Of a stretch of DNA of 64,000 nucleotides, positions 11,392 through 23,640 are shown in pieces. How positions within the stretch are numbered: the stretch's first letter is position 1; every line of letters starts with the position of its first letter. The stretch lies in NCBI GenBank assembly GCA_015680685.1, contig MNCI01005808.1:243717-307716 (forward strand), given 5' to 3'. The notes below the pieces were generated by a model. It did not search any database, was not told the DNA's origin, and worked only from the letters and a program-made list of their open reading frames with translations. This DNA is from Gnetum montanum. Taxonomy: Eukaryota; Streptophyta; Gnetopsida; Gnetales; Gnetaceae. A program made the translations under genes and the position numbers.

Positions 11392-12200
11392 ATCTTTGTG
11401 ATTAAAAAGTTATTAGAGGTAAATGCCAAAGCTTTTACTAATGATCCACAATAAATGATATTTGAATAACATGGAACATTTGATACCTAATCTAATTATT
11501 TTTTTAAAAAAATTTGTAAATTTGTATATGATGTTTTTAGAGGCCACTCCCTCAATGTTTCACTTGTGTCATAATTCCCTAAGGTCTTTGGACCTAATAA
11601 AAAATTATATAGTTTGCAATTTTTACTAACTATTAAAATTGAAATTAGTATTTTTTGTTACATCCTAAGCCCTAGAGATATGTTGAAACAATTCAGTTTT
11701 TATTATTTTTTGTGAAATGCTTATATATCATAGTAGTAATCCAGTAGGATCAAACATATGATTTCTAAGATACAAGTTATATGCCTTAACTAGCATAGCA
11801 CATACATCTACATCTATTCTTACTAACAATGAGGTATTACCCTAGTGGTAAGAATTTTGTTTTGGAAACTTCAAATCCTAGAGTCAATTTTGGTGAACTA
11901 TAATAGTTATAAAGTTATAATTTGCCTAGTTTGCTTGTTTATCTAATACATTTCAAAAACCTACCTTCAATGTTCTCCCTAATTAAATATTTCCTTACCT
12001 CCCCCTTTCAATAAATTACTAGACTTAAAGGAACTTTGTGTACCATTCTTTAAATTTATTATATAATAATAATTTTTCAAGTTATCCATTATCTAGGATA
12101 GAGAAAAAGTTTTTCACGAAAAGTAGCATGCAATAAAGTCAAACATTTTCATTGTCTTTCTAGAACAACCATTTTAAGAGAATCCTATATAAACGATCAC
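11392..12200. other. AT-rich intergenic stretch with a SINE-like motif
   Basis: No gene is seen. Near 11830-11945 the plus strand has CCTAGTGGTAAGA followed about 20 nt later by ACTTCAAATCC, resembling RNA polymerase III A and B boxes, so a degraded tRNA-derived SINE is possible. Otherwise the stretch is simple AT-rich sequence. Confidence 0.3.
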
Positions 12201-14314
12201 GGACTAACATGGGAAAAGAATGGGAGCTTCGAATCAATAACGACGAAGTGCAGGGAGTAATGGAATTAGGTGTTGAATGTGGAACACACAATCAAAACCG
12301 TCAAAGGAACGGTTACCTAACCGAGCTCCTGGAAAGCCGACCATGGACAGGGAAAATGTGCTCTAAAATCTCAAATAAATCTGGTCATCTGGAGCATTAT
12401 GCTCCTCTTGCTGATTCTGAGGTGTAGGGTTGGGCTGTCCGTCATCAATTCATCTTAAATCATGCAGGAATATACAACCACACAAGTCCTGCTTTGATTT
12501 TCAAACCCGAAGTGTCATAACATGAAAGCTTTTGTTTAGTAGAGCTAGCCCTGTTGCAATGAGAAGGAAGCTTCCTCCATTGGCATTTCAGAATGGCGTC
12601 AGCAAGCATTCAACATTAAAACAAGGCCAAGGCTGCTGGCCTTGCCTGGCCCAGCCTGAATTTAGTTCAATATCTTTGTATATTTATTTTGCATGAGACA
12701 GACAGTGGCAGTATTATCTCCTCTCCTTTCTTTATTTAAAATGAAAGTTAGTTCCACAACCCCATCACAAGGGTTTAGGTAATTATCAGCAAAGGTCAAC
12801 CCTAATCCACTTGACAAAGATTTGCTGACGTTTCAGTCACCGCATCTCACGATTTTTTGAGTGCTTTTTACGTTTTGGGTTGCTTCCTCATGTAAGACAT
12901 GCTGCATGCTGCCTTCTGATTTCTTGGTTTTATTAATTTTTCTTCATCTTGTCACCAATATCTACAAGATAAAGTATTTTACCTTTATCTCTTTCTGTCT
13001 CCGGCCATTTTGTAAGTTGAGATTCTAGATTTCTAGACTGGATTTTCAGCATAGTCATGTTGTTTGGGTAATTTCTGTGACAATTTTTGGTAACGTATCT
13101 CAATGCCCTTGTGGAACACATTTTTCGTCTGATTAGGTGCACAGATAACGTTGCCACTGCCAGCGTAAAAGGCTCCAGTTCTACTTCTGGATGCACACCC
13201 AGCTTCCATGAAAACACAGACAAACAGATCACCCACTAAAGGAGCATATTCAATACTTATCCAAATAATACTTTATGTGCACAGAAATTGCACAGATGTA
13301 AGGTTGAAATATCCTACTACTTTCAGTCTACCTGCTCTTTCATCATCTCAGCTGGCTTACGGTCTTATTCATCAATGTCTAGACAGGCTGAAAACCAGGA
13401 TGGAGCAAAGCTTTAGGATTTAAATTAGTGTGTTACGGTGCAGTGTTAAATCACGATTTTTCATGGTACTTGTTGCCTAACATCTTGACCCAAGTGCTGA
13501 ATGATTAGACTCATTTGTGGTTAAGTATTGTTACTGTTAAAAAAGCCGAGTCATTAGGTGAAGTTATCGTCATATGGCATCACTCGGACGCAGCCATTTA
13601 TGATTAAGTATGTCCGCGGCTTGTGTTAGTCTTCAGTAACGAAACAAAGAGAATGATGCAGCCTGTCACAATTGATTACCCTCACTGTTTCAAATTCCAT
13701 AGGAAATATATAGAACATAAATGCTACTCAAATCTCTAACTACGGCTCAGTTAAAACTTAAAAGAATAGTGTTCACAGTCATAATACAAAATTACAAATA
13801 GCATAATAAGTATTCAAGTCTAGTACACAATCGCTATTAGCTATAGAGCTGAACTTCTAAAGGTATATCTGTTTTTTTATCTTTTTTTGCCTCTTTTTTT
13901 TTTAAAATTTCCCATGAAATAATGTCTAGAAATAAAGCAGGAGAGATATAGATTGTAGATGTATGCATCCAAAACCCACCCGTATGTATACACTGAATCA
14001 AGGCCTTCTTTGGTTTTCCCATTTATGTACACATCCCATAGCGCTGCTTCGTTGGATTCCTAAAACAATGCTCTGAATATTGATCACTCTGCTGCTTCTG
14101 CACATTCAGATAATACGCAGTGATTAGCCGCTGTTAAACATCGGAAGTTAATGCTCCTGAGAATTACGAAACTGAAACTCCAAGTGAAGTTCTATTTGAT
14201 GAAGATATGAAAAATGAAAACTGAAAAGCCTCATCCGTACAAATTTGATTTGTGCAAGACATTGTAACAGAATTTACTAATAATATAATTCGAACCTTGA
14301 ATTTGTACATGCTG
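12200..14314. other. Low-repeat intergenic region 3' of the MYB gene
   Basis: Base composition becomes more even and no retrotransposon relic is recognised. Open frames at 12209-12427 (+) and 12933-13232 (-) are short and show no family motif, so I do not call genes. The MYB 3' UTR runs into this region from the right; its poly(A) site was not placed (candidates about 13.8-14.05 kb). Confidence 0.5.
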
Positions 14315-16376
14315 CTAGGGTCTGATGATATGCTCGATGCCTGCGGGAAGAGTGTCAGGATCGATCAACTTGAGCACGTTGGTCCAGTAATCCTTGCCTT
14401 CTTCTTCATCTGCATTGACATCTGACCACAGCTGCGGAGCAGTAGTGGCAACAGGAGCAGTAGTAATGCAGGAAGCCATGGCAGAAGGAGCTGGAGCAAG
14501 AGCAGCCACATTCTGCTTACTGGCCACTAGTTTTGAATTCTCTGAAACGTCCAGAAGCAGCACCTGTTCCACTGCTACTGGTGGGACATGGTTGCAAGAT
14601 TCTTCGAATGCATGAGTGCGGCTATTTTTGTCCTTGAACGCTGCAGCAGCAGCAGCAGAGCAAGATGATTCAGATAAAAGCGCCGGAAGTGATCCAGAAG
14701 CAGGTTTGTTGTGCTCATAACGATCATTATCATCATCATCATCATGGTGATGGGCTGCAGCTGCCCATGATAGGAGATTATGATGATGGGTTTCCTCAGT
14801 AGTGGTGGTGAGACACGAATCGCTAGCAGCAGCACCCTGATTCAACAATGATGGATAACCGCATGAACTGAAGCCCACACCCCATATGTTTTCCAATATG
14901 TTGTTAGCAGAAGAACTAGCAGGAGCAGTTGCAGAATTTAGCCCGCAATTTTCAGCAACATTTGTGCCGCAGGCAGCCTGCAGAATTTGATGATGCTCAA
15001 GGCTTTGTGAATGCTGCGCCTGTGACGACAGGGCTCCCCAGTTGATCATGGCGGTGGCAGCGGCCGGATCATCTGTTTTGAGGCATCCGGCGTTTCCGGA
15101 TCTCAAGAAATTGAAGCCATCCATGGCGGTGGCGTTGGCACTTTCAGAAACCCTGTAAGCAGCAGCAAGTTTGAGGTAGTTGCTGAGCCAGCGTGCCTCG
15201 GCCTCCAATCTTGTACTTTCCCAGTGGCTCATGTGGCTCAGAGAGGAAAAATAGTGAGAAAGATGAGGAGCAAATAGGTCTGTTCTGGGTCTGTGCGTCA
15301 CAGGATCTATGCCCATCTGCAGCAGCCTTTTCTTGAGGTGAGTGTTCCAGTAGTTCTTGATCTCGTTGTCTGTTCTTCCCGGCAGCCTCGCAGCAATGGC
15401 TGACCATCTGCAATAGTACAATCCAATTTACTGGTAACCCAAAAAAACACGTACAGTTCGTAATTATAAATTATCTTCTGTTGCTGTTGCTTTGATTTGG
15501 ATATTATCATCATTTTATGCAAGAGAGACGTAAATTATGTATAGCATGTATCAGAGAGGATGAGATTAGGGATTCCGTACTTGTTTCCCAGTATGGCATG
15601 CAGCTGCAGAATTGTCTGCTCCTCCTCGAAAGAGAATTTGCCTCGCTTGATATCCGGTCTGAGGTAATTTGTCCATCGCAGCCTGCAGCTTTTGCCACAC
15701 CTCTGCAAACCTGAAAATTTAAACATCCGCAGGGAAGTCAAGATCTCACTGAGCATTAGTGTTATTAATTTGGATCCTGCCGCAGCAATTGCATGTAACA
15801 GTTTTAGAAATTAGAGACAGTCATATCAATCCTTCGGTCTTCGGCACAGCTTTTCAAACCTGCAAGCTAACGGCCAAATTTCCTTTTGAATTTATATGAA
15901 ACTGATGAAAAGTTAATTCAATTAAGTATTACATCGGAAACATGTACTACAATAGTACTAAACCAGAAGCATGCACAACTGTAAAACACTATAACATATT
16001 ATAGATGGTAGGCATGACCCAGAAATTAGGCAGAAAAAGAAACAAGAACAAATACAGAAGTTTTCACCCTGGCAACAGCTTGAGATTCAAGGTGAGCGAG
16101 CAAGGACCAAAAGAAACTGAAACTTATGGGTATCATTTCAAATCCATGTTAGCTGCAGCTAGCCTACATATATCAGTGAGACCATACTCAAGGCATAGGT
16201 CAAGAAATGTACGGATATATAAAAATATATCTGTAATATATACCTGCATTCTTGGGAAGGGCTCGCCAACTTCCATGGCCGTGCTTCTGAATATACTCGA
16301 TGAGCTTCTGGTCTTCCTCAGGGGTCCAGGGCCCCTTTTTCAGGCCATTCTCATCGCAGCAGGGAGCTCTGCCCAT
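14315..16376 (-). CDS. R2R3-MYB transcription factor, MIXTA (S9/S24)-like
   Basis: Three exons, 16376-16244, 15710-15581 and 15407-14315, join to a 451-residue protein. Introns are 533 and 173 nt with GT...AG ends, and the exon sizes of 133 and 130 nt are those typical of plant R2R3-MYB genes. The start [17 protein letters not shown] is the usual one. R2 (residues about 14-64) has W17, W37 and W57. R3 (about 67-115) has F70, W89 and W108, ending in WNTHLKKR. The motif [16 protein letters not shown] follows. [13 protein letters not shown] at 149-161 resembles the conserved motif of subgroups 9 and 24 (MIXTA/MYB16/MYB106 and MYB53/92/93). Near the C terminus [11 protein letters not shown] resembles their tail motif. 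The bHLH-binding signature of R3 is absent. The middle is Ala/Ser/His/Asp-rich. Expected role: nuclear DNA-binding regulator, perhaps of cuticle, suberin or epidermal cell fate; that is inferred from relatives. No break is visible. Confidence 0.95.
15361..15381 (-). promoter_or_regulatory. Possible miR858-type target site in the MYB R3 repeat
   Basis: The coding strand here encodes GRTDNE and contains GAACAGACAACGA, a continuous match to the core of the miR858 site as I remember it, with the cleavage position paired. Mismatches fall at the ends. Whether this species has miR858 cannot be told from the window. Confidence 0.4.
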
Positions 16377-16697
16377 TCTGTCTCACCCAACCTGCTCTCC
16401 TCACCTATTCCACTATAATTTCAACTGTTTTTTCAGGATTGTAGCTACTTCTGTTCTGCACGGAGAAATGAAGAGATCAAGCCAGTTCCTGATGCTGTTT
16501 GTTCGAGGGTCCGAATCCCACGTCCAAAACCAGCCGCAGCAGCAGCAGCAGAGAGAAATAAAGCAGCTAGTTTCAGTAGTAATGGCGGTCCTGATCTGGG
16601 ATATTAATACGGCTGATGGTGAAGGGATTCGCCCAATCCAGGAAGAGAAGACAAACAAAATGAAGCGTGACGATGAAGCTTTGAGCCTTTGACCAGG
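16377..16697 (-). other. Probable 5' UTR of the MYB gene
   Basis: The interval lies between the start codon and about 30 bp downstream of the TATA box. On the coding strand it is pyrimidine-rich, has a short (CTG)n run and I see no upstream ATG. The transcription start is estimated, not observed. Confidence 0.45.
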
Positions 16698-16725
16698 AAG
16701 GGGGGAGGGGCAGGCAGCAGCGCGC

Positions 16726-16732
16726 TTATATA
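16726..16732 (-). promoter_or_regulatory. TATA box of the MYB gene
   Basis: The minus strand reads CTTATATAAGC, giving TATATAA about 350 bp before the start codon in a locally GC-rich setting. It is the only good TATA box close upstream. Confidence 0.6.
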
Positions 16733-16947
16733 AGATAACAGATTCGCGCAGGGGCAACCAGACATATATTCTTCTGTGAATAGTACATCTGAGCTACGCA
16801 AGCACAGTGTACTGAATCTGAATCTGAGAATGGGGCCTGGTATGTGTACACATCACACATGGGCATGGCATGGCAACCACAATACAAACAAGCTCATCTA
16901 AGACCTCTGTTTTTTAAATCCACTCACACACAAGAAAGAAGCTCAGC

Positions 16948-16962
16948 AGCAGCAGCAGCAGA
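16948..16962. repeat. (AGC)n microsatellite
   Basis: Five CAG/AGC units, of the same kind as the CTG run in the MYB 5' UTR and the run at 17053-17070. Confidence 0.7.
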
Positions 16963-17052
16963 AGCAGCCATTGAAACTGCAGCAGCACACGTAATCCAAT
17001 CCCTCACGGAAGAATAACCAGCACTGTCGTCGTCGTTACAGTCCAGTGATGG

Positions 17053-17070
17053 TGCTGCTGCTGCTGCTGT
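17053..17070. repeat. (CTG)n microsatellite
   Basis: About six GCT/CTG units upstream of the MYB promoter. Confidence 0.7.
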
Positions 17071-17498
17071 TGCACTCTCTGCAACTCATGTCTGCACCTC
17101 CAAATTCCAAAACTGTATCAGTAATCGTAGGTTAGCAAAACCACGTGGGTTTGTTCTGTTCTGTTCTCATCGCTCACCAATAAAGAGAAACCCCAAACCC
17201 ACCAGAAAAATATATAACCAAAACTATGGATGGATCCTGTATGTACTAGTACTATTTCAGCATTTCCTCAGCCAGTTTGATAAAAATCACATGCCTCAAA
17301 TTTCCTGGAAGCTCTGCACTTTCTGTACACATGACATAGAATATATGTAATCACTGTAAACGCTCAACTTTATCAGGTCTACACATTGTTTAAGCGTATA
17401 CAACACTAGCTTTGTGGAATCAGACAAGAACATATAAAAGTAAATGATGACTGGCGAGACACTTGAAGAAAAAGCAGCAGCAGAAGAAGAACAGGAGC

Positions 17499-17534
17499 AG
17501 GAGGAGGAGGAGGAGGAGGAGGAGGAGGAGGAGG
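17499..17534. repeat. (GGA)n microsatellite
   Basis: About 12 GAG/GGA units in a row, purine-only on the plus strand, following a CAG/GAA-rich stretch (17473-17498). Likely length-variable. Confidence 0.85.
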
Positions 17535-19059
17535 GTTGTTGTTGGCGGCCACTTACCAACTCTTCCTGTCTTTGTCTCTTTGAAATGTTGCGAGGAGCAG
17601 AGATTCATTTCATATTATATTAATTCTAACTAGTAACAAAGGTTTAAAAGCAATGCTTTTCTGCTCCATGATCATCTACGATATGATCTTAGTATTAGTA
17701 GCAGCAGCACCGGGCCAAGAACCTCCGGCACGCAATCACCAAACAAACACCAACATAAAAACCGCAGATTTTAATTTTCCAAGCAATCAATCAAGCAAGC
17801 GATCGAGATTTTGAAACGAACACCAATACAAATACAAATCGTTTAGGGATGGATTGACCTAAGTTACGTAACGCTATCAAGGCCGGCCCAGGCAGGGGTG
17901 GGGGGGCCAGCAGGATCTCAGCAGCTGCTATGTGTTTTTATCAATCCCGGTACGCTTCCATGTTGCGTCAAATTTTGCATCCACTCACTCACTCACTGAC
18001 TGCTACATTTTACCAACTTGTCTACTACTGCCATTTCTATTTTTCTAAGCCCACAGTAGTTCAAGTTGCCGTGAATATATTCAATTTCCTTGCTGGGTCA
18101 TCTTCTTCGTTCATGCATGAACTCTGGTTATGGGGATCATCGCAGTCAATAAGCCTGAATCCAGCAGCCCATTCGTTCCTTCCCAATTTAATAACAAATG
18201 TATTTCCCATATCTCATGGAATGCCAATGATTGAATGATTGATTTTCTGCAAAAACAGCAGGTCTTGGGCTGGACCAGAGCACAGTAATCGATCTTGTAT
18301 AGTGTTTCAAAATCAATCCTTTTGTAACTTTTGGGTTGTCTGGTTCTTGTGTCTTATTTTACCTTCTCTGTCATCCGAAAGATCCGAGTTTCCCCTTTCC
18401 ATGGCAGCAAGATATCGAAATGCAGAGCTCCACACCAATTACAGCTTTGGTTCCAATCATGTTTCATACCAAATCCAGCTGTGTTTTGTTTTTCTACAAG
18501 ATACGGTCGCCTCTTTTTACATCCTGACTTTTTAACGGCATCGTCAGCGCTTACGTAACATTTCTGGGTATTGGTGTCTGACAAATAAGGCTGACCTCGT
18601 TAAGTTTGATTGGGAATTGTTGCATGCCAATATTTAAATTAGGTTGGTGATATGCTCGACTACTGTGTAAAGTATACATGGCATCCATTTCAAGGTAATT
18701 TTTAATCTACATGCAATATTTCATGCCTACTTGCTGTATTCATTTCATTGAACGATTATATTAGCCCGGATAGACATAATTTTTTGCTTCTTCAAAATTC
18801 GTATGATTTTCACTTTTTACAAATAAATAAAAATTATCTTTCAAAACTGATACTAGAATTTTATTAGTTTGGTAAAAAAATTTATAGGATTTTGATAACT
18901 TCAACTCAAGAAATGGACACATTGGTTTTGGGTTAAACACCCTAAGGTATAAAAAGGTAATTTAAATAATAAAATTAGACTTTGAATTATATTTTATTTT
19001 TTAAAAGACATTGATTCTAAAGAATTTGCAAAAGACCAATGAGCCTATAAACAAAAGTT

Positions 19060-19290
19060 GCTATATCACTATTCTAAAAGAGCCACTAAAAGGAAGACCA
19101 AAGAAGACATAGGAAAAAAATGGTCAAAGATGATTTGAAGAAACTACAAAAAATAATAATAATAATAATAAATAAGTATCTAGCTCTTCATATAGGTGAA
19201 TGATACAAAAGAATGGATGTAGCCAACATCCTTTTGTTCAAAGAAGGCTAGGATGATGATGATAATGTTGTTGGTCTTCAATGTGTAAGA
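19060..19290 (+). pseudogene. 3' end of an RTE-like LINE reverse-transcriptase ORF
   Basis: The plus strand reads GRPKKT*EKMVKDDLKKL, a gap with an inserted AAT run, then YKRMDVANILL. This is the C-terminal end of plant RTE-type non-LTR elements (GRPKKTW..VVK.DLK.L ... W...IHVADP), followed by the usual GAT/TTG-rich tail (about 19250-19275). It is 5' truncated, as most LINE copies are. Family call is from remembered consensus. Confidence 0.55.
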
Positions 19291-19440
19291 AAAGATAACA
19301 TACTCCCTATCATATCATTGTAGCCATCTTCGTGTTTTCACTATAAAATGGCTAGATCTCATTCTAGCTCTACAAATTTGACATCTACTATGCAACGGAA
19401 TTGAATCATGTAAATAATTGATTTTTATTGCCAAACTACC
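19281..19440 (+). repeat. Direct repeat E1, left part (interrupted by element B)
   Basis: The sequence from 'cttcaatgtgtaagaaaag' to 'attgccaaactacc' has a second copy at 54034-54190. It breaks at the target duplication CTACC (19436-19440), where element B begins, and resumes at 50738. Confidence 0.75.
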
Positions 19441-19602
19441 TATGAGCAGTGGCGTATCCCAACACTCTACCATACAAGTCACAAGTGTTCACACACGACT
19501 AGATCATAATATGTGGATGGACAATGTAATTATGCTAGGGGTTGATATTCAATTTGTGATCATTGTCTTCTCATCTTAAGTTAGTGAAATTTGAATGTAT
19601 GG
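19441..19602 (-). repeat. Element B 3' LTR, outer part
   Basis: It matches 49931-50030 ('caacactctaccatacaagtc'). It starts TATGAGCAG where the other LTR has TGATGAGTG, a one-base loss. It ends at 19602 with TATGG, where element C was inserted. Confidence 0.8.
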
Positions 19603-20516
19603 TGATGAAGCGCTAAACAATCGATGCGTCAACTAGGCCACGTATACGGGCCCCGTATACGCGGCCGCATCAACGTGGCCCCATCAACGCATCTGTCCAT
19701 GCGTCTACGTGGCCCCGTTTACACAGAGCCTATTCTAGCCTATAAATAAGTGTGCTTCCACCACACTTAGGTACCTTTTTGGCAGTTGTTGCAAAGCTTT
19801 TGCAATTTTTTTCCGCAAGAGTTAGAATATTTTCCAAGTGCCCGCAGTAGGTGTGAGAAAGGTGTCTGGCTCTTTATTTGAGCACTAATGTACCTGAGCC
19901 ATTGGTGTGACTAGCAATAAAGACAAGCTTTTCAAGCATTCCTTGCAGCAATTGGACTTAGTCATTTGATGCATTTACTAGTTTAATATTTCTATACTTT
20001 AATAATTCCTTAAGTTTTCATTGTTATTACCTTAATTGTCATCACTCTCTTATAGTTTGTAAAACCCATAAATACGACCATCTTGAACGTAAACCCAACA
20101 CTTGGCAACCCAATGACGCTTAGCATCTTGTAACCTAGTAGTGATTAGGAGATGCTTAGGACGTGCACAGAAGATGGGGTCGAATACTTATGCTAGGAGA
20201 AGTTAATAGATAGATTAGGATAATTATAGATTATGTAATATTCCATTCCTTACATTTCATTTTAGGAATTAGACGCTAGAAGATAAAGTGAAAAAGCCAT
20301 AAAAATCATTTGCCTTAATCTCACTTAACCATCGCAATCAGAACATCACAAGTGAGGTTGGGAAGACAACAACCGTTCTAACACAAGGTTTTGCTAGTTA
20401 GGGTTTGGTGTATGCAAAGTGCTTATAGTCTACAGAATTTGATTGAGTCGCATGTGAATGCCCGTGATTCGCATGGTTGGGCGTAGGGGTACCTAGCTGC
20501 TCATCATTGGCATCGT
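19603..20516 (+). repeat. Element C 5' LTR
   Basis: 914 bp, TGATGAAGCG to CTCATCA. U3 contains CGTATACG octamers and CATCAACG units on a 13-14 bp period (about 19639-19700) and a TATA box TATAAATA at 19741-19748. CpG is retained in U3, unlike the 3' LTR. Confidence 0.92.
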
Positions 20517-20534
20517 TGCCGAGGACTGTTAGTC
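20517..20534 (+). other. Primer-binding site of element C, tRNA-Asp-like
   Basis: TTGGCATCGTTGCCGAGG follows the LTR end directly. It differs from the tRNA-Asp type site at few positions and is the best-kept primer site of the four elements. Confidence 0.7.
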
Positions 20535-20671
20535 TTACATGCACCATCTAACCTTAGCAAAATTATCATTCACATCGTTGGAATGGACCCAGGATAGTAA
20601 AATCTACGCACACTAGGTGGTCTAAGTAAAAAAGTAAGGTACACCAATTAGTGGATTATCTAACATCCAAC

Positions 20672-22600
20672 ATGTCTTCTTTTCACAAGCGAGATGGATC
20701 CAACCCACCGGTGCCACAAGAATGTCGGGTGGTATACACACATCCAGATGAATATGTTCCCAACTTCACCTTTATCCTACATCAGGATGAGCATCTACGC
20801 TAGCGGGACATGGAAGGCAACATCATACTACCGCCTGATCGATCAGCTCCTGGAATGCTGTTTCATAATCTTGCCAGACTAGGCATTCAAGACTGAGGTG
20901 TGGAGTACATCATGGAGGACCATGACTATTGGGACTATCGTCCCACTGAGGCCCAACATGTATGAGACCAGTAGCAGGCAGAACGGTATGAACACATGAA
21001 GGGGAAATAGTTCAGTAACCCCTTATTTTTGCAAGGGCTGCAAGATGATGGAGAACCTATCTTTCATGATTCCCATTCGGCCAAACTTCCTCTAGGGCAC
21101 CAGATCATTCAGTCCATCATTCAAAATAAGCAATCAAATGACCGGGAGCCTCAGGAGGATGGAGGATCAAGAAAAAGAGGTTATGGCACAAGAAAAGATG
21201 GGCATGAAGATCGGGACCGTCATCAGAGTAGAGGGGGAGATCGACGCCAGGGTGGTGGCGATTCTTCTCCCTCTTCTCCATTCTCTTGCTCCCCTCTACC
21301 TTCATCCAGTTCTGACTCTGATCGGGACTGCAGTAGAAAGGAGAAATGTGATCACGGTCGTAAGGACTGAAGGGAACAACGTGAGGGAGTATGTGACCAA
21401 TCATGCAAGCCTCACCGTTAAGAAAGGAGAGGCAGCAGAACTCGTCATAGACATCATGGCTTTTAGCAGGACTATGAATCGGATGAACCATTGTTGGCTA
21501 CTTGAAGCATGCTCCATATCGTCGAGGTAGTTCAAATACCTAGTAGGCACTTGAAAGATAGCCGGATCAAGTGCATTGACATGAATAACATTCCCAAATT
21601 TGAAGGGGAATATAATTGTGATCCACATACTCATTTGCAAGTGTTTCATGATGCTTGCACCCTGCAAAACATCGATAATGATTGGCAAAAACTTAAGTTG
21701 TTCCCTCGCATACTCATCAAAAAAGTAGAAAGCTGGTACCAGTCTTTGGAGCTAGAATCAATCAGGAGATGGAGTACAATGTTGGAGATCTTTAACAACA
21801 AGTATCAAACCTACTCCAGAGTGCCCAACCTGAGACGTCAAATCCAAGGGTGGAAGCAAGGTATTCATGAACCTTTGGATGCAGCCATGAGCAAATACTA
21901 TTCATTATTACATCGATGCCATGGTCATGGCTACACTCAGCAGGCACATCTTCGCCATATCATTGATGGGCTCCGCTTTAAAACTAGAAAGACCCTTGGC
22001 GTGTATGCCCAAGGATGACTATCAAAACTAAGATCCCACCAATTGCAATGCTTAATTGAGTAAGTGGCTAAAGAAGATGGGGAACTTAGAAAGAAGGAGA
22101 GTGTAGAAGAGTTTAATTAGGATCCCTCCATCAAAAAGAGGGAGGTCTAATATTATGAAGATAAGGAGGAATCACCACTAGATGCAACAGTGAATTGAAA
22201 AACCTTGCCCCTATAGAAATTTTCCTCTGAAATATCGGCAAAGGTTGACAAGATGTGGGACTCTTTAGATGAAAAATTTCAAAGTGTTCTAAAAATTGTA
22301 GAGGAGTCTAGAGAGCAAGGTAATGATCATGATCAACGTAAGAGGAAGGAAGCTGAACAGGCCCACCATAAAGGTAAGGGCAAAGTTGTTGTAGTAGAAC
22401 AAGTTGTAGACTTTGACACAGAGGGAGATGATGAATGTGACATATGTCAATAAAAACATCCTAAGGTGTGTTGTCATGTGGTCTCACATCTACAAGATTC
22501 TGGGGTGTATGTGCTGAATCCTTACTTAGCAAAGAGCCAAACACCCTAAAGATTGCCTTACCCACAAGGCAATCCCAGGTAGTTCCACCAGCAACAAGGA
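20672..22600 (+). pseudogene. Element C gag, degraded
   Basis: From the ATG at 20672 (MSSFHKRDGSN) one frame can be followed with scattered stops to about 22450. It has an acidic N-terminal part, an Arg/Gly/Ser/Asp-rich linker (about 21140-21370), the capsid-like block (21509-22017, with YQTYSRVPNLRRQ and LRHIIDGLRFKTRKTLGVY) and a KE-rich stretch. At about 22430 it has CDIC.(Q)KHPK, a zinc-knuckle-like remnant rather than a canonical CCHC. A Pro/Gln/Tyr-rich tail follows to about 23000. Confidence 0.75.
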
Positions 22601-23199
22601 TATTATCCTAGAGGAGTGCCACCACAACCTTATGAATACTTTTAGTAATGGCAGCACCCAAAATCATGGGGGATGCCACCTCCAAGGTAGAAATACCCTT
22701 ACCGACAGCTAGATCCCTGTGGGTACTATGTTCAGCAACCAGTCTCCCCGCGGGACTCTTCTAGTTGCGTGACCTTTCAGAATTATTACCACCCCTCCAA
22801 AATATTTCTGACCACAATATCCATCACCTAGGGGGAGAGCCCACACCTCTACTATCCTCCATCACCTTCTCTTGTCATCCCTACTCAGCAACACCCCACT
22901 TAGCTACCACCTACTCCACCTATGCAGGAGGAAATACGACCATAGCCACAACAACGTAATGTTACGAGGGCTGTCAACCTACAACTGGCTCCCCAACTGA
23001 GTGGATCAGAAGTCAAGCCACAGAAACATCCCTTTTTCTAACCCAATAACCTAAGCATACCCTCACACACACCTGTGGCTAGTGCCTCTGAACCTCAAAC
23101 CAGCTCCACTGTTCCACCCTTTGAGCAACCTTCAAACCAAATTCCCTCTAACGTACAAACGATCATGCTCACACATGCCGTGACCGACTAGATAAAGGC

Positions 23200-23640
23200 A
23201 ATTCATCTTCCCCAGAAATTAACTAATCCGGGAAGCCCTCTCATGTATCTTTAGGTGGTAGGAAATGAGCCATGTAAAGCTCTTCTAGATTCAGGGTTGG
23301 GAGTGAACTTGATTTCACATGACATGTACAAGACTTGGAACTTGTCCCCATTGAAGAAGAGCAACATTTGACTTGAGCTAGCAGACCAATCCATTACTGT
23401 TCCCTTGGGATTGGTGGAAGAAATTGTGACCACTGTTTGCAAGTGGTCCTATCCTACTGACTTCCTCATCATTTGTGTTGAGAATTGCAAGGGAAACTTC
23501 CACATCATAATGGGAAGAGCCTGGCTGAGCACAATGGATGCAAGATTGGGGCTCTGAGATCTTTCTCTTGAAATTTCAAAGGAAAATCCTTTTGAGAAGA
23601 TCACGAAAAGAGTGTTCCATGCATCGCATATAGTGACTCT
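23200..23640 (+). pseudogene. Element C aspartic protease region
   Basis: The plus strand encodes CKALLDSGLGVNLIS, the retroviral-type active-site triad block (D-S-G), followed by IIMGRAWLSTMDA. Stops interrupt the frame. D at 39110 and B at 46922-47110 hold the same region. Confidence 0.7.

Larger units (their letters stand above)
16740..18780. other. Low-repeat region upstream of the MYB gene
   Basis: No second gene is supported. Open frames at 17296-17608 (-) come from the GGA/GAG run, and those at 17930-18584 on both strands have no recognisable motif. The region probably holds MYB promoter sequence, with trinucleotide runs and a (CACT)n-like run near 17982-17997. Confidence 0.5.

Noticed and set aside
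11830-11945. A functional tRNA gene
   Set aside because: A and B box-like words are present, but no cloverleaf or acceptor stem could be paired.
12209-12427. 72-codon open frame on the plus strand as a gene
   Set aside because: No family motif and no supporting signals; length is within chance.
12933-13236. Two overlapping minus-strand frames as a gene 3' of the MYB
   Set aside because: No recognisable domain, no splice or promoter support.
14394-14835. Other-frame open stretches inside MYB exon 3
   Set aside because: Shadow frames caused by Ala/Ser/His-rich codons.
16005-16692. Plus-strand frames of 137 and 130 codons over MYB exon 1 and its 5' UTR
   Set aside because: They are antisense shadows of the MYB exon and its GC-rich leader.
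17296-17608. Poly-Ser or poly-Leu proteins
   Set aside because: Direct translations of the GGA microsatellite.
18239-18584. Overlapping frames on both strands upstream of the MYB as a gene
   Set aside because: All frames are about 60-100 codons without motifs and contradict each other.
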